In this document: in pieces, positions 7,754 to 16,159 of the stretch | Numbering within the stretch: the stretch's first letter is position 1 | How the letters are laid out: each line of letters starts with the position of its first letter | Assembly (NCBI RefSeq): GCF_023515955.1 | Contig: NZ_CP097322.1 | Span: 3,495,501 to 3,559,500, forward strand | DNA length: 64,000 nucleotides | Source: Streptomyces sp. RerS4 | GTDB taxonomy: Bacteria > Actinomycetota > Actinomycetes > Streptomycetales > Streptomycetaceae | Reading direction: 5' to 3' | Made by a program: the position numbers and the translations under genes | The notes under the pieces: generated by a model | Seen by the model: only the letters and a program-made list of their open reading frames with translations | Databases searched by the model: none | Told to the model about the DNA's origin: nothing

Positions 7754-8200
7754 TGCTTCTCCTCCCGGGTCGGACTGCTGGGTGCCACGGGCAACCACGT
7801 GCACATGCTGGGAACCCGACCGTAACGGGAGCCCCAGAGGTCCGCCTCATCGCGCGTAGCCGCTTCAGTCCTCCCACGATTCCGGTCCCGGTTGCCTGCC
7901 GACGACCGGGACCGGATTCGGAGTGATTCCAGATCCCTGTGCAGGACGATCCGCATGTGGGTGGTGACTTCCGACAGGGGGCAGCCGTACCGTGGAAAGA
8001 CAGGGAACGGACCCGGGGTTGGTGCCATGCCGGTCGGCCTCGGAGACCCGAACCTGGCCGCCACATCGGCCGACATGGCATCGCGGTCCGTAGAGAGCGG
8101 ACGCGTCGGGGACGCCTTCGGACACTGGCTCTGACCCACCACTCCCCTCCCGGCCGACGGTGCGCTGTTCAGTGGGGTCCGGCACATGGAGGTGCCAGAT
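7754..8200. other. Intergenic region between divergent membrane-protein genes
   Basis: These 447 bp carry no gene I can support. They contain the 12-bp perfect inverted repeat at 7881-7916 and presumably the promoters of the two divergent genes. Frames across it have no recognisable protein features. Confidence 0.45.
7881..7916. promoter_or_regulatory. Perfect 12-bp inverted repeat
   Basis: TCCGGTCCCGGT (7881-7892) pairs exactly with ACCGGGACCGGA (7905-7916) across a 12-nt loop. There is no U-tract. Because it lies between two divergent genes and ends no visible gene, an operator or a leader hairpin is as likely as a terminator. Confidence 0.45.
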
Positions 8201-9115
8201 ATGGAGCGCAGTCAGGACAGTCCGGCTCAGCCCAAGTCGCGGGGGCGGCGTGTGGCCGACAGTCGTGCGGTGGAGGTCGCGTCCAGGGTCGGGCTCTGCG
8301 CCCGGGGAGTGATCTACGTACTGGTGGGGATTCTGGCCGTGCGGATCGGCCTCGGCAGCGACAGCGGCCAAGAGGCCGACCGGTCCGGCGCGGTGGGGAC
8401 CCTCGGCGAGCAGCCGTTCGGCCAGGCTCTGCTGTGGGCGCTGGTGGTGGGGCTGGCGGCGATGGCGCTGTGGCGGCTGGCCGAGGCTGCGTTCGGGCAG
8501 ACGGTGGAGGGCGGCGACAAGTGGAGCCGGCGTCTGGGCTCCTTGGGCATGGCGGTGTTCTACGCGGTGATCTGCATCGGCGTGGCGCAGACGGCGCTGG
8601 TCGGTGGATCCTCCGGAGGCCGCCCCGGTGACGAGACGTCGAAGGAGTACACCGCCAGGGTGCTGGACCGGCCGGGCGGCCAGGTGATCGTCGGCGTGTT
8701 CGGGGTCGTCCTGATCGTCGTGGGTGTGGTGATCCTGGTGCGCAGCCTGATGCGGAAGTTCGAGAAGGATCTCCGGACGGACGAGATGCGCCCGGCGACG
8801 CGGCGGGTCGTCGTGTTCCTGGGCATCGTCGGCGGCGCGGCGTGCGGCGTGGTCGCGGCCGGGGCCGGCCTGTCCGTCCTGCTGGCCGCCGTGCGGTACG
8901 ACCCCGACCAGGCCAAGGGTCTGGACGAGACCTTGCGCTCGTTCGCCACCACGCCAGCAGGACCTGCCCTGCTGATCGCCGCCGCCGTGGGCCTCCTGCT
9001 GTTCGGCCTGTACTCGTTCTGCGAAGCCCGCTGGCGCAAGGCCGCCGAGCACGGGACTCCGGCGGAACAGCCGACCGGGGCCGCGGGCCCGGGGACACGT
9101 CCCGGTGCGCCCTAG
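8201..9115 (+). CDS. DUF1206 membrane protein
   Basis: The 304-aa protein has three repeats of the DUF1206 unit, each with two helices: VGLCARGVIYVLVGILAVRI, LGSLGMAVFYAVICIGVAQT, and VVVFLGIVGGAACGVVAAGA followed by ALLIAAAVGLLLFGLYSFCE. The usual G-x-x-A-R/K-G-x-x-Y pattern is visible in the first repeat. Function of the family is unknown; it is an inner-membrane protein. GGAGGTG at 8188-8194 sets ATG 8201 rather than the in-frame ATG at 8186. Its 3' end overlaps the start of the YihY gene by 11 bp, so the two are probably co-translated. Confidence 0.85.
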   Translation: MERSQDSPAQPKSRGRRVADSRAVEVASRVGLCARGVIYVLVGILAVRIGLGSDSGQEADRSGAVGTLGEQPFGQALLWALVVGLAAMALWRLAEAAFGQTVEGGDKWSRRLGSLGMAVFYAVICIGVAQTALVGGSSGGRPGDETSKEYTARVLDRPGGQVIVGVFGVVLIVVGVVILVRSLMRKFEKDLRTDEMRPATRRVVVFLGIVGGAACGVVAAGAGLSVLLAAVRYDPDQAKGLDETLRSFATTPAGPALLIAAAVGLLLFGLYSFCEARWRKAAEHGTPAEQPTGAAGPGTRPGAP

Positions 9116-9947
9116 CAAGGGGAACTCGTCCGGCGGCGCGGGCCGTTCGTATCCGTTCGGGCGGTTGCGCCGCACCTCCCGCCGTGTGCGGGCCGGACGC
9201 CGATGGATCCAGGCGAGCGATCTCGACCTGTGGCAGCGTTCACTGGGCTTCGCGGCGCTCGGATTCCTCACACTCGTACCCCTGCTGATCGTCGTATCCG
9301 CCGCGGATCCGGCGAGCGGGCGGGGATTCGCGCAGTGGCTGGGGGACGGGCTGGGCGTGTCGACGGCCGCCAGGGAGGACATCGAGCGGTTGTTCGCTCT
9401 GCCGGGCCAGACCCTGCGGACCATGACGGCGTTCGGCCTCGCGGTGCTCGCCGTGTTCGGGGTGTCGTTCGGGGCGACGGTGCAGAGCGGCTACGAGAAG
9501 GTGTGGGATCTGCCTCCGGCCCGCTGGTGGGCCAGGTGGCGGCACGTGGTGTGGCTCGCCGTCCTCATCGGATTCCTCTTCCTGTCCGCGGTCACGCCAC
9601 TGTGGCGCGCGGCACCGGCCCGCGAGGTGATCACGATGCTGAGCGGCGTCCTGTTCTTCTGGTGGTCCCAGCGGATGCTGCTCGGCGGCCGGGTCCCCTG
9701 GCCCGCCCTGCTGCCCGGTGCGGTGACCACCATGGCCGGGCTGCTCGGCCTGCGAGTCTTCTCCCGGCTCGTCTTCTCACCGCTGATCGCGTCCAGCGCC
9801 GTCACCTACGGCCCGATCGGAACCGTCCTGGTCATCCAGTCCTGGCTGGTCGGGGTCGGCGTCGTCTTCTTCGGCGGCGCACTGGCCGGCCGTATCCTCC
9901 ACGAGGGACTCCCCCGCCTGGCGCATGCCCTGAAACGGCGAAGATGA
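9105..9947 (+). CDS. YihY/BrkB-family inner membrane protein
   Basis: The 280-aa protein has about six membrane helices and the typical YihY layout: a basic N-terminus, FAALGFLTLVPLLIVVSA, a polar stretch, GVSFGATVQSGYEKVWDL, AVTTMAGLLGLRVFSRLVFS and YGPIGTVLVIQSWL. The family was once called ribonuclease BN, which was a misassignment; it may be a transporter. The GTG start lies inside the DUF1206 gene. No regulator is adjacent. Confidence 0.82.
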   Translation: MRPSKGNSSGGAGRSYPFGRLRRTSRRVRAGRRWIQASDLDLWQRSLGFAALGFLTLVPLLIVVSAADPASGRGFAQWLGDGLGVSTAAREDIERLFALPGQTLRTMTAFGLAVLAVFGVSFGATVQSGYEKVWDLPPARWWARWRHVVWLAVLIGFLFLSAVTPLWRAAPAREVITMLSGVLFFWWSQRMLLGGRVPWPALLPGAVTTMAGLLGLRVFSRLVFSPLIASSAVTYGPIGTVLVIQSWLVGVGVVFFGGALAGRILHEGLPRLAHALKRRR

Positions 9948-10024
9948 GGTCCTGCCCTCCCTGATCTGCCGCACGGGCAGGCGGAGCGCAGACGATCGGC
10001 CGCGGCGAACACGACGAGGCCGAT

Positions 10025-10050
10025 GATTCGATTCCCGTCATCCGCTCTTG
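10025..10050 (+). other. tRNA-Gly 3'-end scar (att-like fragment A)
   Basis: TTCGATTCCCGTCATCCGCT is the T-loop, T-stem 3' strand and 3' acceptor strand of a Streptomyces tRNA-Gly, with no 5' two-thirds present. A tRNA-type terminator follows directly. The same module occurs at 23211-23287, and a related 5'-extended piece at 21754-21785. Such tails are what site-specific integration at a tRNA 3' end leaves behind. Confidence 0.6.
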
Positions 10051-10052
10051 AA

Positions 10053-10083
10053 CGAAGGCCCCGGTCAGTGACCGGGGCCTTCG
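10053..10083 (+). terminator. Rho-independent-like hairpin behind tRNA scar A
   Basis: CGAAGGCCCCGG (10053-10064) pairs perfectly with CCGGGGCCTTCG (10072-10083) around a 7-nt loop. It closely resembles the hairpin at 23260-23288, indicating that the whole tRNA-end-plus-terminator unit was copied. Confidence 0.75.
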
Positions 10084-10260
10084 TCGTCGTGTGGCGTGCC
10101 CTGCCGCCGAGGAGCATCCTGAGGGCGAGACCGCCGCCAACGGGCCCGGCCCCCGTGACTGCCGGGCACCGGCTGTCACCGGCTTGCGTCAGCCCCGGTA
10201 CGGCCGGACAGCAGCGCAGGCGCTGCACGGCCCGTCCGCCGCCCTGCGGAAGGGAGCGGG

Positions 10261-11460
10261 ATGACAGTCGGATCGCCCGGGGATCCTGATCGCTCGGAGA
10301 GCTTCGGAGAGGGGTTGCTGGGCGGGCTCCTGGACCGGGCCCACGGGCTGCCACCGCATCTGGTCGGGCCGCTGCTCGCCGACACGGTGGCGCGGCTGGG
10401 GGGACGGGATCCGCAGATCCTGCTCCAGGACTACGGGCAGCAGAGACTGGTCCCCCTGCCGGGCGAAGGGCTGGCGGGCGGGGAACCGCAGGTCATCGAC
10501 GGCTCCGAGGCCGGCCGGTGTTTCCTCACCTCGCGCCTGGTCGAACTCGTGCTGGCCGACGGCGTACGGGTCCTGCTGCCGTTGCTGGACGGGGGCGACC
10601 AGGCAGGCGTTCTGGCCGTCACGCTGGACGCCGTCGATGACGACGACCGCCGCCTGCTGCGCAGGATCGCCGGGCTGATCGCCGACATGATGCAGACCAA
10701 GAACGGCCACACCGACCTCTTCTTCCGCACCCGTCGCAGCGAACCGATGAGCGTCGCCGCCGAGATCCAGTGGTCGCTGCTGCCACCGCTGACGATGGTG
10801 ACGCCGCGCGTCGCCATCGCCGGCGTACTCGAACCCGCCTATGACGTGGCGGGCGACAGCTTCGACTACGCCCTGAACGGGGACACCTTCCACCTCGCCG
10901 TGATCGACGCCATGGGCCACGGTCTGGACGCGGCCACGATGGCCACCGTGACCATCGGCGCGTACCGGCACGCCCGCCGGATCAGCATCGAGCTGTCCGA
11001 GATCTATCTCTTCATGGACCGCGCCGTGGCCGAGCAGTTCGCACCCGACCACTTCGTGACCGCGCTGATGATGCGGCTGGACACGGACACCGGCCGCCTC
11101 CAGTGGGTCAACGCCGGGCACCCCGTCCCCATGTTGATCCGCGGACACCGCGTCGTAGGCCGCCTGGACAGCCCCACGACCCTGCCCGTCGGCTTCGGAG
11201 GAGCACAGCCGCAGGTCAGCGAAGTGACGCTCGAGCCGGGGGATCGCGTTCTCTGCTTCACCGACGGGCTGATCGAGGAACACGAGAGCGGACAGCAGGA
11301 GTTCGGCGAGGACCAGCTGATCGGCTGGGTGAACCAACTGGAGCGGACGGACCGAGAGGCCCGCGCGGTGGTACGGGACCTCTCCCACACCCTCAAACGG
11401 GCACGGGGCAACGCCACTTCGGACGACGCCACGCTGGTCCTGGTCGAGTGGCGTGGATGA
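10261..11460 (+). CDS. PP2C (RsbU/SpoIIE-type) protein serine/threonine phosphatase
   Basis: The 399-aa protein has an N-terminal sensor-like region (about 1-150) ending in a helical linker (LLRRIAGLIADMMQTKNGHT). The phosphatase domain covers about residues 160-398. Metal-binding and core motifs are present: DVAGDSFDY, IDAMGHGLDAATMAT, WVNAGHPVPMLI, CFTDGLIEEH and SDDATLVLVEW. RsbU-type enzymes dephosphorylate anti-anti-sigma factors. The STAS fragment at 14135 is too damaged to be a sure partner. GAAGGGA precedes ATG 10261. No membrane helices are visible. Confidence 0.9.
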   Translation: MTVGSPGDPDRSESFGEGLLGGLLDRAHGLPPHLVGPLLADTVARLGGRDPQILLQDYGQQRLVPLPGEGLAGGEPQVIDGSEAGRCFLTSRLVELVLADGVRVLLPLLDGGDQAGVLAVTLDAVDDDDRRLLRRIAGLIADMMQTKNGHTDLFFRTRRSEPMSVAAEIQWSLLPPLTMVTPRVAIAGVLEPAYDVAGDSFDYALNGDTFHLAVIDAMGHGLDAATMATVTIGAYRHARRISIELSEIYLFMDRAVAEQFAPDHFVTALMMRLDTDTGRLQWVNAGHPVPMLIRGHRVVGRLDSPTTLPVGFGGAQPQVSEVTLEPGDRVLCFTDGLIEEHESGQQEFGEDQLIGWVNQLERTDREARAVVRDLSHTLKRARGNATSDDATLVLVEWRG

Positions 11461-11492
11461 CGTTCCGGATCGCGCCGACTCCGGGCGGTGTG

Positions 11493-11963
11493 TCACCGGT
11501 TCTGGATGCGTGGCGACGAGGATCTCGGCGGCCTGGTGGCGTTACCGGCGTCGACCGCACGGGCCATGGCTCCACGTGCCGCGTCGGGTGTCATGTCCGG
11601 GGGCACCACCAGGAGGGCGAAGTGGTCGTCGTCGCCACGGGTGATGAGGACGGTGTCGTCGCCGACGGGGAAGGAGTCGAGGTGCACGACCCGGTCGTCC
11701 ACGACCACACGAGCCGGGACCTCCTCCCAGGCGTCCGTGTCCAGGCCGACGCGCGTGACGGGGCCGAGGTGTGTGGTGAGCGCCCGGACGAGGGCGGGCA
11801 GCTCGGCCCCGACGCCGCGGGAGCGGGGCCACCAGGCGCCGTCGAGGACGCCTTCGCGGGAGTGGGTCGTCTGCAGCCGGAGCAGGGCCGTGCCGGACCT
11901 CACCGCTCGGTGGATCTCGTCCGGAAGGAGCTGGGGAGGGGTGGGGGTGTCGGATTCGGCCAT
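11493..11963 (-). CDS. DUF5994 family protein (copy 1)
   Basis: The 156-aa protein carries the DUF5994 signature LDGAWWPRSRGVGAELPALV, a central RVGLDTDAWEEVP, and FALLVVPPDMTPDAARGAM. The family is widespread in Streptomyces and of unknown function; it is soluble with no signal peptide. It is divergent from a second DUF5994 gene 280 bp away, and the two share only the core motifs. ATG 11961-11963 is used; a start 40 bp upstream is possible. The C-terminus (RSSSPRIQNR) lies 32 bp from the phosphatase stop, converging on it. Confidence 0.8.
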   Translation of the reverse strand: MAESDTPTPPQLLPDEIHRAVRSGTALLRLQTTHSREGVLDGAWWPRSRGVGAELPALVRALTTHLGPVTRVGLDTDAWEEVPARVVVDDRVVHLDSFPVGDDTVLITRGDDDHFALLVVPPDMTPDAARGAMARAVDAGNATRPPRSSSPRIQNR

Positions 11964-12203
11964 GGTGGTCCGCCTGCCTGCGCGGGGCCGCCGACGCCTC
12001 ATGGCCGACGAGACACCGCCGTGGTCACACGGTACTCCGCGGCCTGCGGTCATGCCCGCGGCCATCGGCCGAGCGGCGCGCCCGGTTGAAAATCCACTGG
12101 TCAGAGCGGCTCGTCCGGCCGCTGGGCGGAGTACGCTGAAAGTACCGGGAGTAAGTCGAGCACCCGCTCCCACGCGGACGTCGTTTCCGGCGATCAAGAC
12201 ACT

Positions 12204-12225
12204 GGGCCGCCCTGCAGGGCGGCCC
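12204..12225. promoter_or_regulatory. 22-bp perfect palindrome upstream of DUF5994 copy 2
   Basis: The palindrome centres on CCTGCAGG (GGGCCGCCCTG and its exact complement CAGGGCGGCCC). It ends 17 bp before ATG 12243, in the divergent region between the two DUF5994 genes. It could be an operator or a 5' UTR hairpin that hides the start region. Confidence 0.5.
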
Positions 12226-12242
12226 GGAGACGGGTCCGCGTC

Positions 12243-12797
12243 ATGACCACCTCCCTGGCACCCCTGCTTTCGGCGCGCCTGGCGTTGACGCCGAAGACCA
12301 CCCTCGCCGGCCTCTTGGACGGCGCTTGGTGGCCTCGTTCGCGTGACCTCACCGCGGAGCTTCCGCCCCTGGTCGACGCGCTGGAGGGGCACTACGGACG
12401 CATCACGCGCGTCACGGTGAACCCCACCCGTTGGCCCGTCGTCCCGCACAAGGTGCCCGTCGCCGGGCACACCGTGCACGTGGGCTGGTTCACCGAACAG
12501 GATCCCGACAAGATGATCCTGCTCTCCTACACCGTCGGCCGCTGCGACCTGCTGGTGATCCCGCCCGAGACCGAACCCACCGCAGCCGCCCGGCTCATGG
12601 CCGCCGCCGCCATCCCCGGCAGCGTCCTGGCCGCCGGTGCCCTGATGTCCGACGAGGCCGCGACCGGCCGCCGTATGCGCGACGCCCGAAGCGGCGAGGG
12701 CGCCTGGGAGACCGACGGCGGATCCGCCCTGCCGCCGCTCCGGCACCCGGTCGTCGGCGCGCGGATGATCGCCATGCCCGGGAACCCGCGGAGGTGA
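12243..12797 (+). CDS. DUF5994 family protein (copy 2)
   Basis: The 184-aa protein has the family core LDGAWWPRSRDLTAELPPLV, then RVTVNPTRWPVVPHKVPVAG and CDLLVIPPETEPTAAARLMA. It is 28 residues longer than its divergent neighbour through an added C-terminal tail. It lacks a clear Shine-Dalgarno site, so the palindrome just upstream may affect its expression. A small membrane-protein gene begins 4 bp after its stop, probably in the same operon. Confidence 0.8.
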   Translation: MTTSLAPLLSARLALTPKTTLAGLLDGAWWPRSRDLTAELPPLVDALEGHYGRITRVTVNPTRWPVVPHKVPVAGHTVHVGWFTEQDPDKMILLSYTVGRCDLLVIPPETEPTAAARLMAAAAIPGSVLAAGALMSDEAATGRRMRDARSGEGAWETDGGSALPPLRHPVVGARMIAMPGNPRR

Positions 12798-12801
12798 CCC
12801 C

Positions 12802-13011
12802 ATGGAAACCCTGATCACCCTCGCCGTAATCGCCCTCATGATCGCGCTGGGCATCCGCCTGATCCACCGGCTCAACGCCCAGCACGACGCCCGCATCGCC
12901 GCCCACCACTTCGGCGACCCCTTCCCGGCCATTCGCCGGCCGCCCGGCCACAGTCACCCCACGCCGACGGAACAAGCCGCCCGTCGCCGGCTCACGGGCA
13001 CCTGGCCCTGA
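12802..13011 (+). CDS. Small single-helix membrane protein, unknown
   Basis: The 69-aa protein has one N-terminal helix (residues 3-22, TLITLAVIALMIALGIRLIH) and a polar tail with HFGDPFPAIRRPP. GGAGGTG precedes ATG 12802, and it is spaced only 4 bp from the DUF5994 gene. I do not recognise the family. Confidence 0.65.
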   Translation: METLITLAVIALMIALGIRLIHRLNAQHDARIAAHHFGDPFPAIRRPPGHSHPTPTEQAARRRLTGTWP

Positions 13012-13117
13012 CCACCTCAGACCACTCCTCCGACCGAAGGCCGCGGGTGGGACACCCGACACCCGGGACAACCCACCCGCCGGCCTCTCGCTTCGCCCGT
13101 GAGAGGGACCACGCCCC

Positions 13118-13384
13118 TTGTACCGCACCGACACAGCGCCCCTGCCCTCGGCCGGACAGGCCGAGATCCGCATCGTCGCCGCCACCCCCGAAGCCGCCCG
13201 CGCGGTCGCCGAGGTGATCCGCCGCTCGTTCGCCGGGACGGAACAGCGCAGCTACCCCGTCCTCGACGGCGGCACCCGACTCCACCTCACCGTCGACACC
13301 GAAACCGCCGCAGAGCCCGCCCGCTCCTGGCTCACCACCAGCAGTTCGTCCCCTCTCACCGGCACCCACGTCGACGAAGTCTGA
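13118..13384 (+). CDS. Small protein of unknown function, TTG start
   Basis: The 88-aa protein (YRTDTAPLPSAGQAEIRIVA, AVAEVIRRSFAGTEQRSYPV, GTRLHLTVDTE) reads as a small alpha/beta domain with strong third-position G/C. TTG 13118 is the only upstream start in frame. It sits between two small genes in the same direction and may be co-transcribed with the next one. No family is recognised. Confidence 0.55.
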   Translation: MYRTDTAPLPSAGQAEIRIVAATPEAARAVAEVIRRSFAGTEQRSYPVLDGGTRLHLTVDTETAAEPARSWLTTSSSSPLTGTHVDEV

Positions 13385-13421
13385 GCAGCATCGGACCTTC
13401 ACACGACGAAAGGACTCGGTC

Positions 13422-13694
13422 ATGGCGACACTCCGCGAGCGACAGCTCTACCGCGAACAGGTCCTGACCGCCCTCTACGAAGCCACCGAAGGCAACCGGC
13501 TCCTCGGAGTCCCGGGGCGGAAGCTGCGGAACGACCTGCGCATCCCGGAGGAAGACCTGGCCGCCGCCTGCACCTACCTCGCCGGCGAGGACCTGATCAC
13601 CGTCGACTGGGAACCGGGCAACACGCCCGCGATGGTCTCCCTCACCCACCAGGGAATCCGCCGTATGGAGGCCGAAGAGGAAGAACGCGGCTGA
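13422..13694 (+). CDS. Small winged-helix-like protein
   Basis: The 90-aa protein looks like a single winged helix: an N-terminal helix (LRERQLYREQVLTALYEATE), a helix pair (RNDLRIPEEDLAAACTYLAG), and a wing (EDLITVDWEPGNTPAMVSLT) followed by HQGIRRMEAEEEERG. This is the pattern of small DNA-binding or protein-interaction domains. AAAGGA lies at a good distance from ATG 13422. A specific target cannot be named. Confidence 0.65.
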   Translation: MATLRERQLYREQVLTALYEATEGNRLLGVPGRKLRNDLRIPEEDLAAACTYLAGEDLITVDWEPGNTPAMVSLTHQGIRRMEAEEEERG

Positions 13695-13935
13695 GCCGGA
13701 CTGCCCCGACGGCCCGCTCTCGCCTCCCAGCCTGTCCGGCCGAGCAGTCGTACTATTGAAGATGGATCGAGCACGCTCACGTGTGACGATCCGGAAGGGC
13801 GGCCCCGGCGGAGTGAATGCGCTGGGGCCGTTGTGACGACCGCCGTCAGGCCCGCGCACCCGACGTCACGTCACACCCGGTGCCGATGACCCACTTCACA
13901 CGCGTCGACCGTTCCGAGGTCCCTCGGGCCCCACG

Positions 13936-14109
13936 TCAGCGGAGTGCGCGGCTGCGGCGGCCGGAGCGCCGCAGGTGCATCCCCAGGTGCACCAGGGCCG
14001 CGACGAGTACGACGATGCCGATGGTCAGCGGGTAGAACAGTCCTTCGACGACCGCGCCGATGATGCCCAGCACGATCGCGGCGATGACGGGGGTCAGGAA
14101 GAGCGTCAC
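13936..14109 (-). CDS. Small hydrophobic membrane protein
   Basis: The 57-aa protein begins TLFLTPVIAAIVLGIIGAVV, continues into a second helix (FYPLTIGIVVLVAALVHLG), and ends with a basic tail (RRSGRRSRALR). GTG 14107-14109 is preceded by GAGGGG, a better start than the longer in-frame ATG. It resembles the hydrophobic stress-associated proteins common in Streptomyces. Confidence 0.6.
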   Translation of the reverse strand: MTLFLTPVIAAIVLGIIGAVVEGLFYPLTIGIVVLVAALVHLGMHLRRSGRRSRALR

Positions 14110-14134
14110 TGCTGAGCACCCCTCGGATGGCCGG

Positions 14135-14374
14135 TCAGCGGCGGGCGAGCTGCCGCTCACCGTTCGCGCCGGAGTCGGAGAAGGTGACCCGGGAGGTGTC
14201 CAGCACGAGGCCGGTGCAGCCGTCGTCGGCGGCCGAGGCCAGCAGGGCCCACAGCGGTGCGGCGCTGTAGTGGTCGATCTCCCCGGAGAGGCGGACGACC
14301 AGGGTGCTGCCGAGGGTGGTGCAGGAGTCGATGACTATGACGCCGGGCGCGGTGTCCGCGCCCGAGTCGTGCAC
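14135..14374 (-). pseudogene. STAS (anti-sigma factor antagonist) fragment
   Basis: The frame reads VIVIDSCTTLGSTLVVRLSG, EIDHYSAAPLWALLASAADD, GLVLDTSRVTFSDSG. This is the first half of a STAS domain up to the conserved phospho-serine region (DSG), after which it ends ANGERQLARR*. The normal second half (GLN.LL...) is absent and upstream no ribosome-binding site is seen. It is probably a decayed RsbV-like gene; the RsbU-like phosphatase at 10261 would be the expected partner type. Confidence 0.6.
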
Positions 14375-14637
14375 GACGGGAGGGCCAGGGGGGCGGCCCA
14401 GAGCGCACGCGGCGCACCACCTGTGCGGTTCGCGCCGGACGGTCAGGCCCGTGCGACGGTGAACAGCACTGGCGTACGGATGCCGATGTGGGCGGCGGAG
14501 TCGGCCACATGGTTCCCGCGGTGGGACGAGCGGTGGGCGCAACGCCCGGTTGCGCGGTGGCATCCTGCTCCGACATGTCGCTCTCCCCTGCAGATCGACT
14601 TCAACGGCCTGCCCCTGGAGGGGGCCGACAGCGCCTC

Positions 14638-14910
14638 TCAGTACACTCGGCAGTTCACTTCAGCCTGGTTCATCGGCTTCTCCCCGGTGTCGATCTCGCC
14701 GATCACATCGACGTCCACGTGGTTGCGCCACGACGTGCGTGGGGTGTCGCGGCAGTCACGGCGGGCCACTGTGCGTTGAGTGCTCCCGCCACCAGGCTTG
14801 AGCGTCTTGGTCTCCGAACATGGGCCGGCGGCACGGCAGAAGCCGACCACCCAGGGCTCGGGCAGTCGTTCGCCGACGACCCTCCACGCCGCCTGAGGCG
14901 GGCAGCGCAC
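14638..14910 (-). CDS. Possible small Cys-containing protein, unknown
   Basis: An open frame of 90 codons with G/C-rich third positions reads RCPPQAAWRVVGERLPEPWV, VGFCRAAGPCSETKTLKPGG and HVDVDVIGEIDTGEKPMNQA. GTG 14908-14910 is a guess and no convincing ribosome-binding site was found. No family is recognised; it may be a gene fragment left at the edge of the arsenic region. Confidence 0.3.
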   Translation of the reverse strand: MRCPPQAAWRVVGERLPEPWVVGFCRAAGPCSETKTLKPGGGSTQRTVARRDCRDTPRTSWRNHVDVDVIGEIDTGEKPMNQAEVNCRVY

Positions 14911-14921
14911 GCACCCTTGGG

Positions 14922-16151
14922 CTACCCGGCGGGGCTTCTTGATGACGGTCGAGCGCCGAGGGTGAGTAGTGCTGCCGCCCCCGACAGGGCGGCCAGGAGC
15001 AGGAAGAGCGAGGGGTAGCCGCCCAGGGGGCCTGCGAGGGCGGCGCCCGCGAAGGGGGCGAGGGCTGCGGTGATCGTGGCGGGGGCGCCGAGGAGGGCCG
15101 AGAGGCGGCCGTAGTGGGTGGTGCCCCAGCGGTCGGTGACGGCGGTGGCCTGGAGGAGGGTGAGGTTGCCCCGGATCAGGCCGGCGGCGACGGCGATGAG
15201 GGTGAGGGCCGTGAGCGGGCCGGGTACGAGGGCCAGTGCTGCGGTGGTGGCGCTGCCTGCGGCGAGGAGTGCCGTGGTGCGGGTGGTGACGGTGGTACGG
15301 CGGGCGAGGGCGGCGTAGAGGGTGCGGCCGAGGGTCTGGCCGGCGCCGCCGAGTCCGAGTGCCCAGGCTGCCTGGGTGGTTGAGGCTCCTCGTTCCGTGA
15401 GGAGCGGGACGAGGCCCATGACGACGGAGTACATGGCGAAGCCGGACAGGGTGAGCGCCGCTGTCAGCATGAGGAACGGGCGGCTGCGGGCGATGGATGC
15501 CGCTCCGCCTTCGAGGTGCGCGTGCTGCGGCGAGGGGGCCGGCGGCCACGGTGACTTGAGGGCGAAGGCGTGGGCCGGGATGGTGATGGCGGCCAGGATC
15601 GCGGCGAGCACGAGGTAGGTGGTGCGCCAGGAGAGGTGTTCGGCGAGCACCGCGGTCAGGGGCGCGAAGACGGTGGAGGCGAGGCCGCCGGCGAGCGTGA
15701 CGATGGTCAGGGCGCGGATCCGGTCCTCTCCCCACCAGCGGGTGAGCGCGGCGAAGGCGGGATGGTAGAAGGTCGCCGCCATGGAGATGCCGGCCAGGGC
15801 CCAGGCAGCGGCGAACACGTAGAGGTTGGGCGCGTACGCCACCGCCGCGAGGGCGACGGTGGCGAGGATGGAGCCGCCGGTCATGACCGCGCGGGGGCCT
15901 CGGGTGTCGAGCATGCGGCCGATGGGGATTCCGGCCAGGCCCGAGACGACCAGGGCCAGGGAGAAGGCTGCGGTGGTCGCGATCGGGGACCAGCCGGTGT
16001 CTGCGGTGATCTCGGGGTTGAGGACGGGGAAGGCGTAGTAGACGACGCCCCAGCTGGTGATCTGGGTGGCGCACAGTGCGGGAAGCACGGCGCGAGGCCG
16101 CGACCGGTCCCCTGCTCCGGTCGCGGCCTCGTCGGCCTGGGTTTGCGGCAC
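14922..16151 (-). CDS. MFS exporter of the arsenic-region flavoprotein operon
   Basis: The 409-aa protein has 12 predicted helices. It begins near ALCATQITSWGVVYYAFPVL, with the helix 2-3 loop motif GIPIGRMLDTRGPRAVMTGG. Its GTG start lies 8 bp after the flavoprotein stop, so the two form one operon divergent from an ArsR. An arsenical or another product of the flavoprotein is therefore the likely substrate. No gapdh gene is present, so an ArsJ-type role is not supported. Other MFS substrates remain possible. Confidence 0.75.
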   Translation of the reverse strand: MPQTQADEAATGAGDRSRPRAVLPALCATQITSWGVVYYAFPVLNPEITADTGWSPIATTAAFSLALVVSGLAGIPIGRMLDTRGPRAVMTGGSILATVALAAVAYAPNLYVFAAAWALAGISMAATFYHPAFAALTRWWGEDRIRALTIVTLAGGLASTVFAPLTAVLAEHLSWRTTYLVLAAILAAITIPAHAFALKSPWPPAPSPQHAHLEGGAASIARSRPFLMLTAALTLSGFAMYSVVMGLVPLLTERGASTTQAAWALGLGGAGQTLGRTLYAALARRTTVTTRTTALLAAGSATTAALALVPGPLTALTLIAVAAGLIRGNLTLLQATAVTDRWGTTHYGRLSALLGAPATITAALAPFAGAALAGPLGGYPSLFLLLAALSGAAALLTLGARPSSRSPAG

Positions 16152-16159
16152 GGTCTCGG

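Larger units (their letters stand above)
9948..10260. other. Intergenic region with tRNA scar and terminator
   Basis: This gap holds a short tRNA-Gly 3'-end scar, the hairpin behind it, and a leader ending in GAAGGGA before the phosphatase gene. No gene is evident. Confidence 0.5.

Noticed and set aside
9105..9947. Ribonuclease BN
   Set aside because: YihY proteins were misassigned as RNase BN; this is a polytopic membrane protein without nuclease motifs.
10025..10050. Functional tRNA-Gly gene
   Set aside because: Only the 3' end is present; no acceptor 5' strand, D arm or anticodon arm can be found upstream. The same holds for 21754 and 23211.
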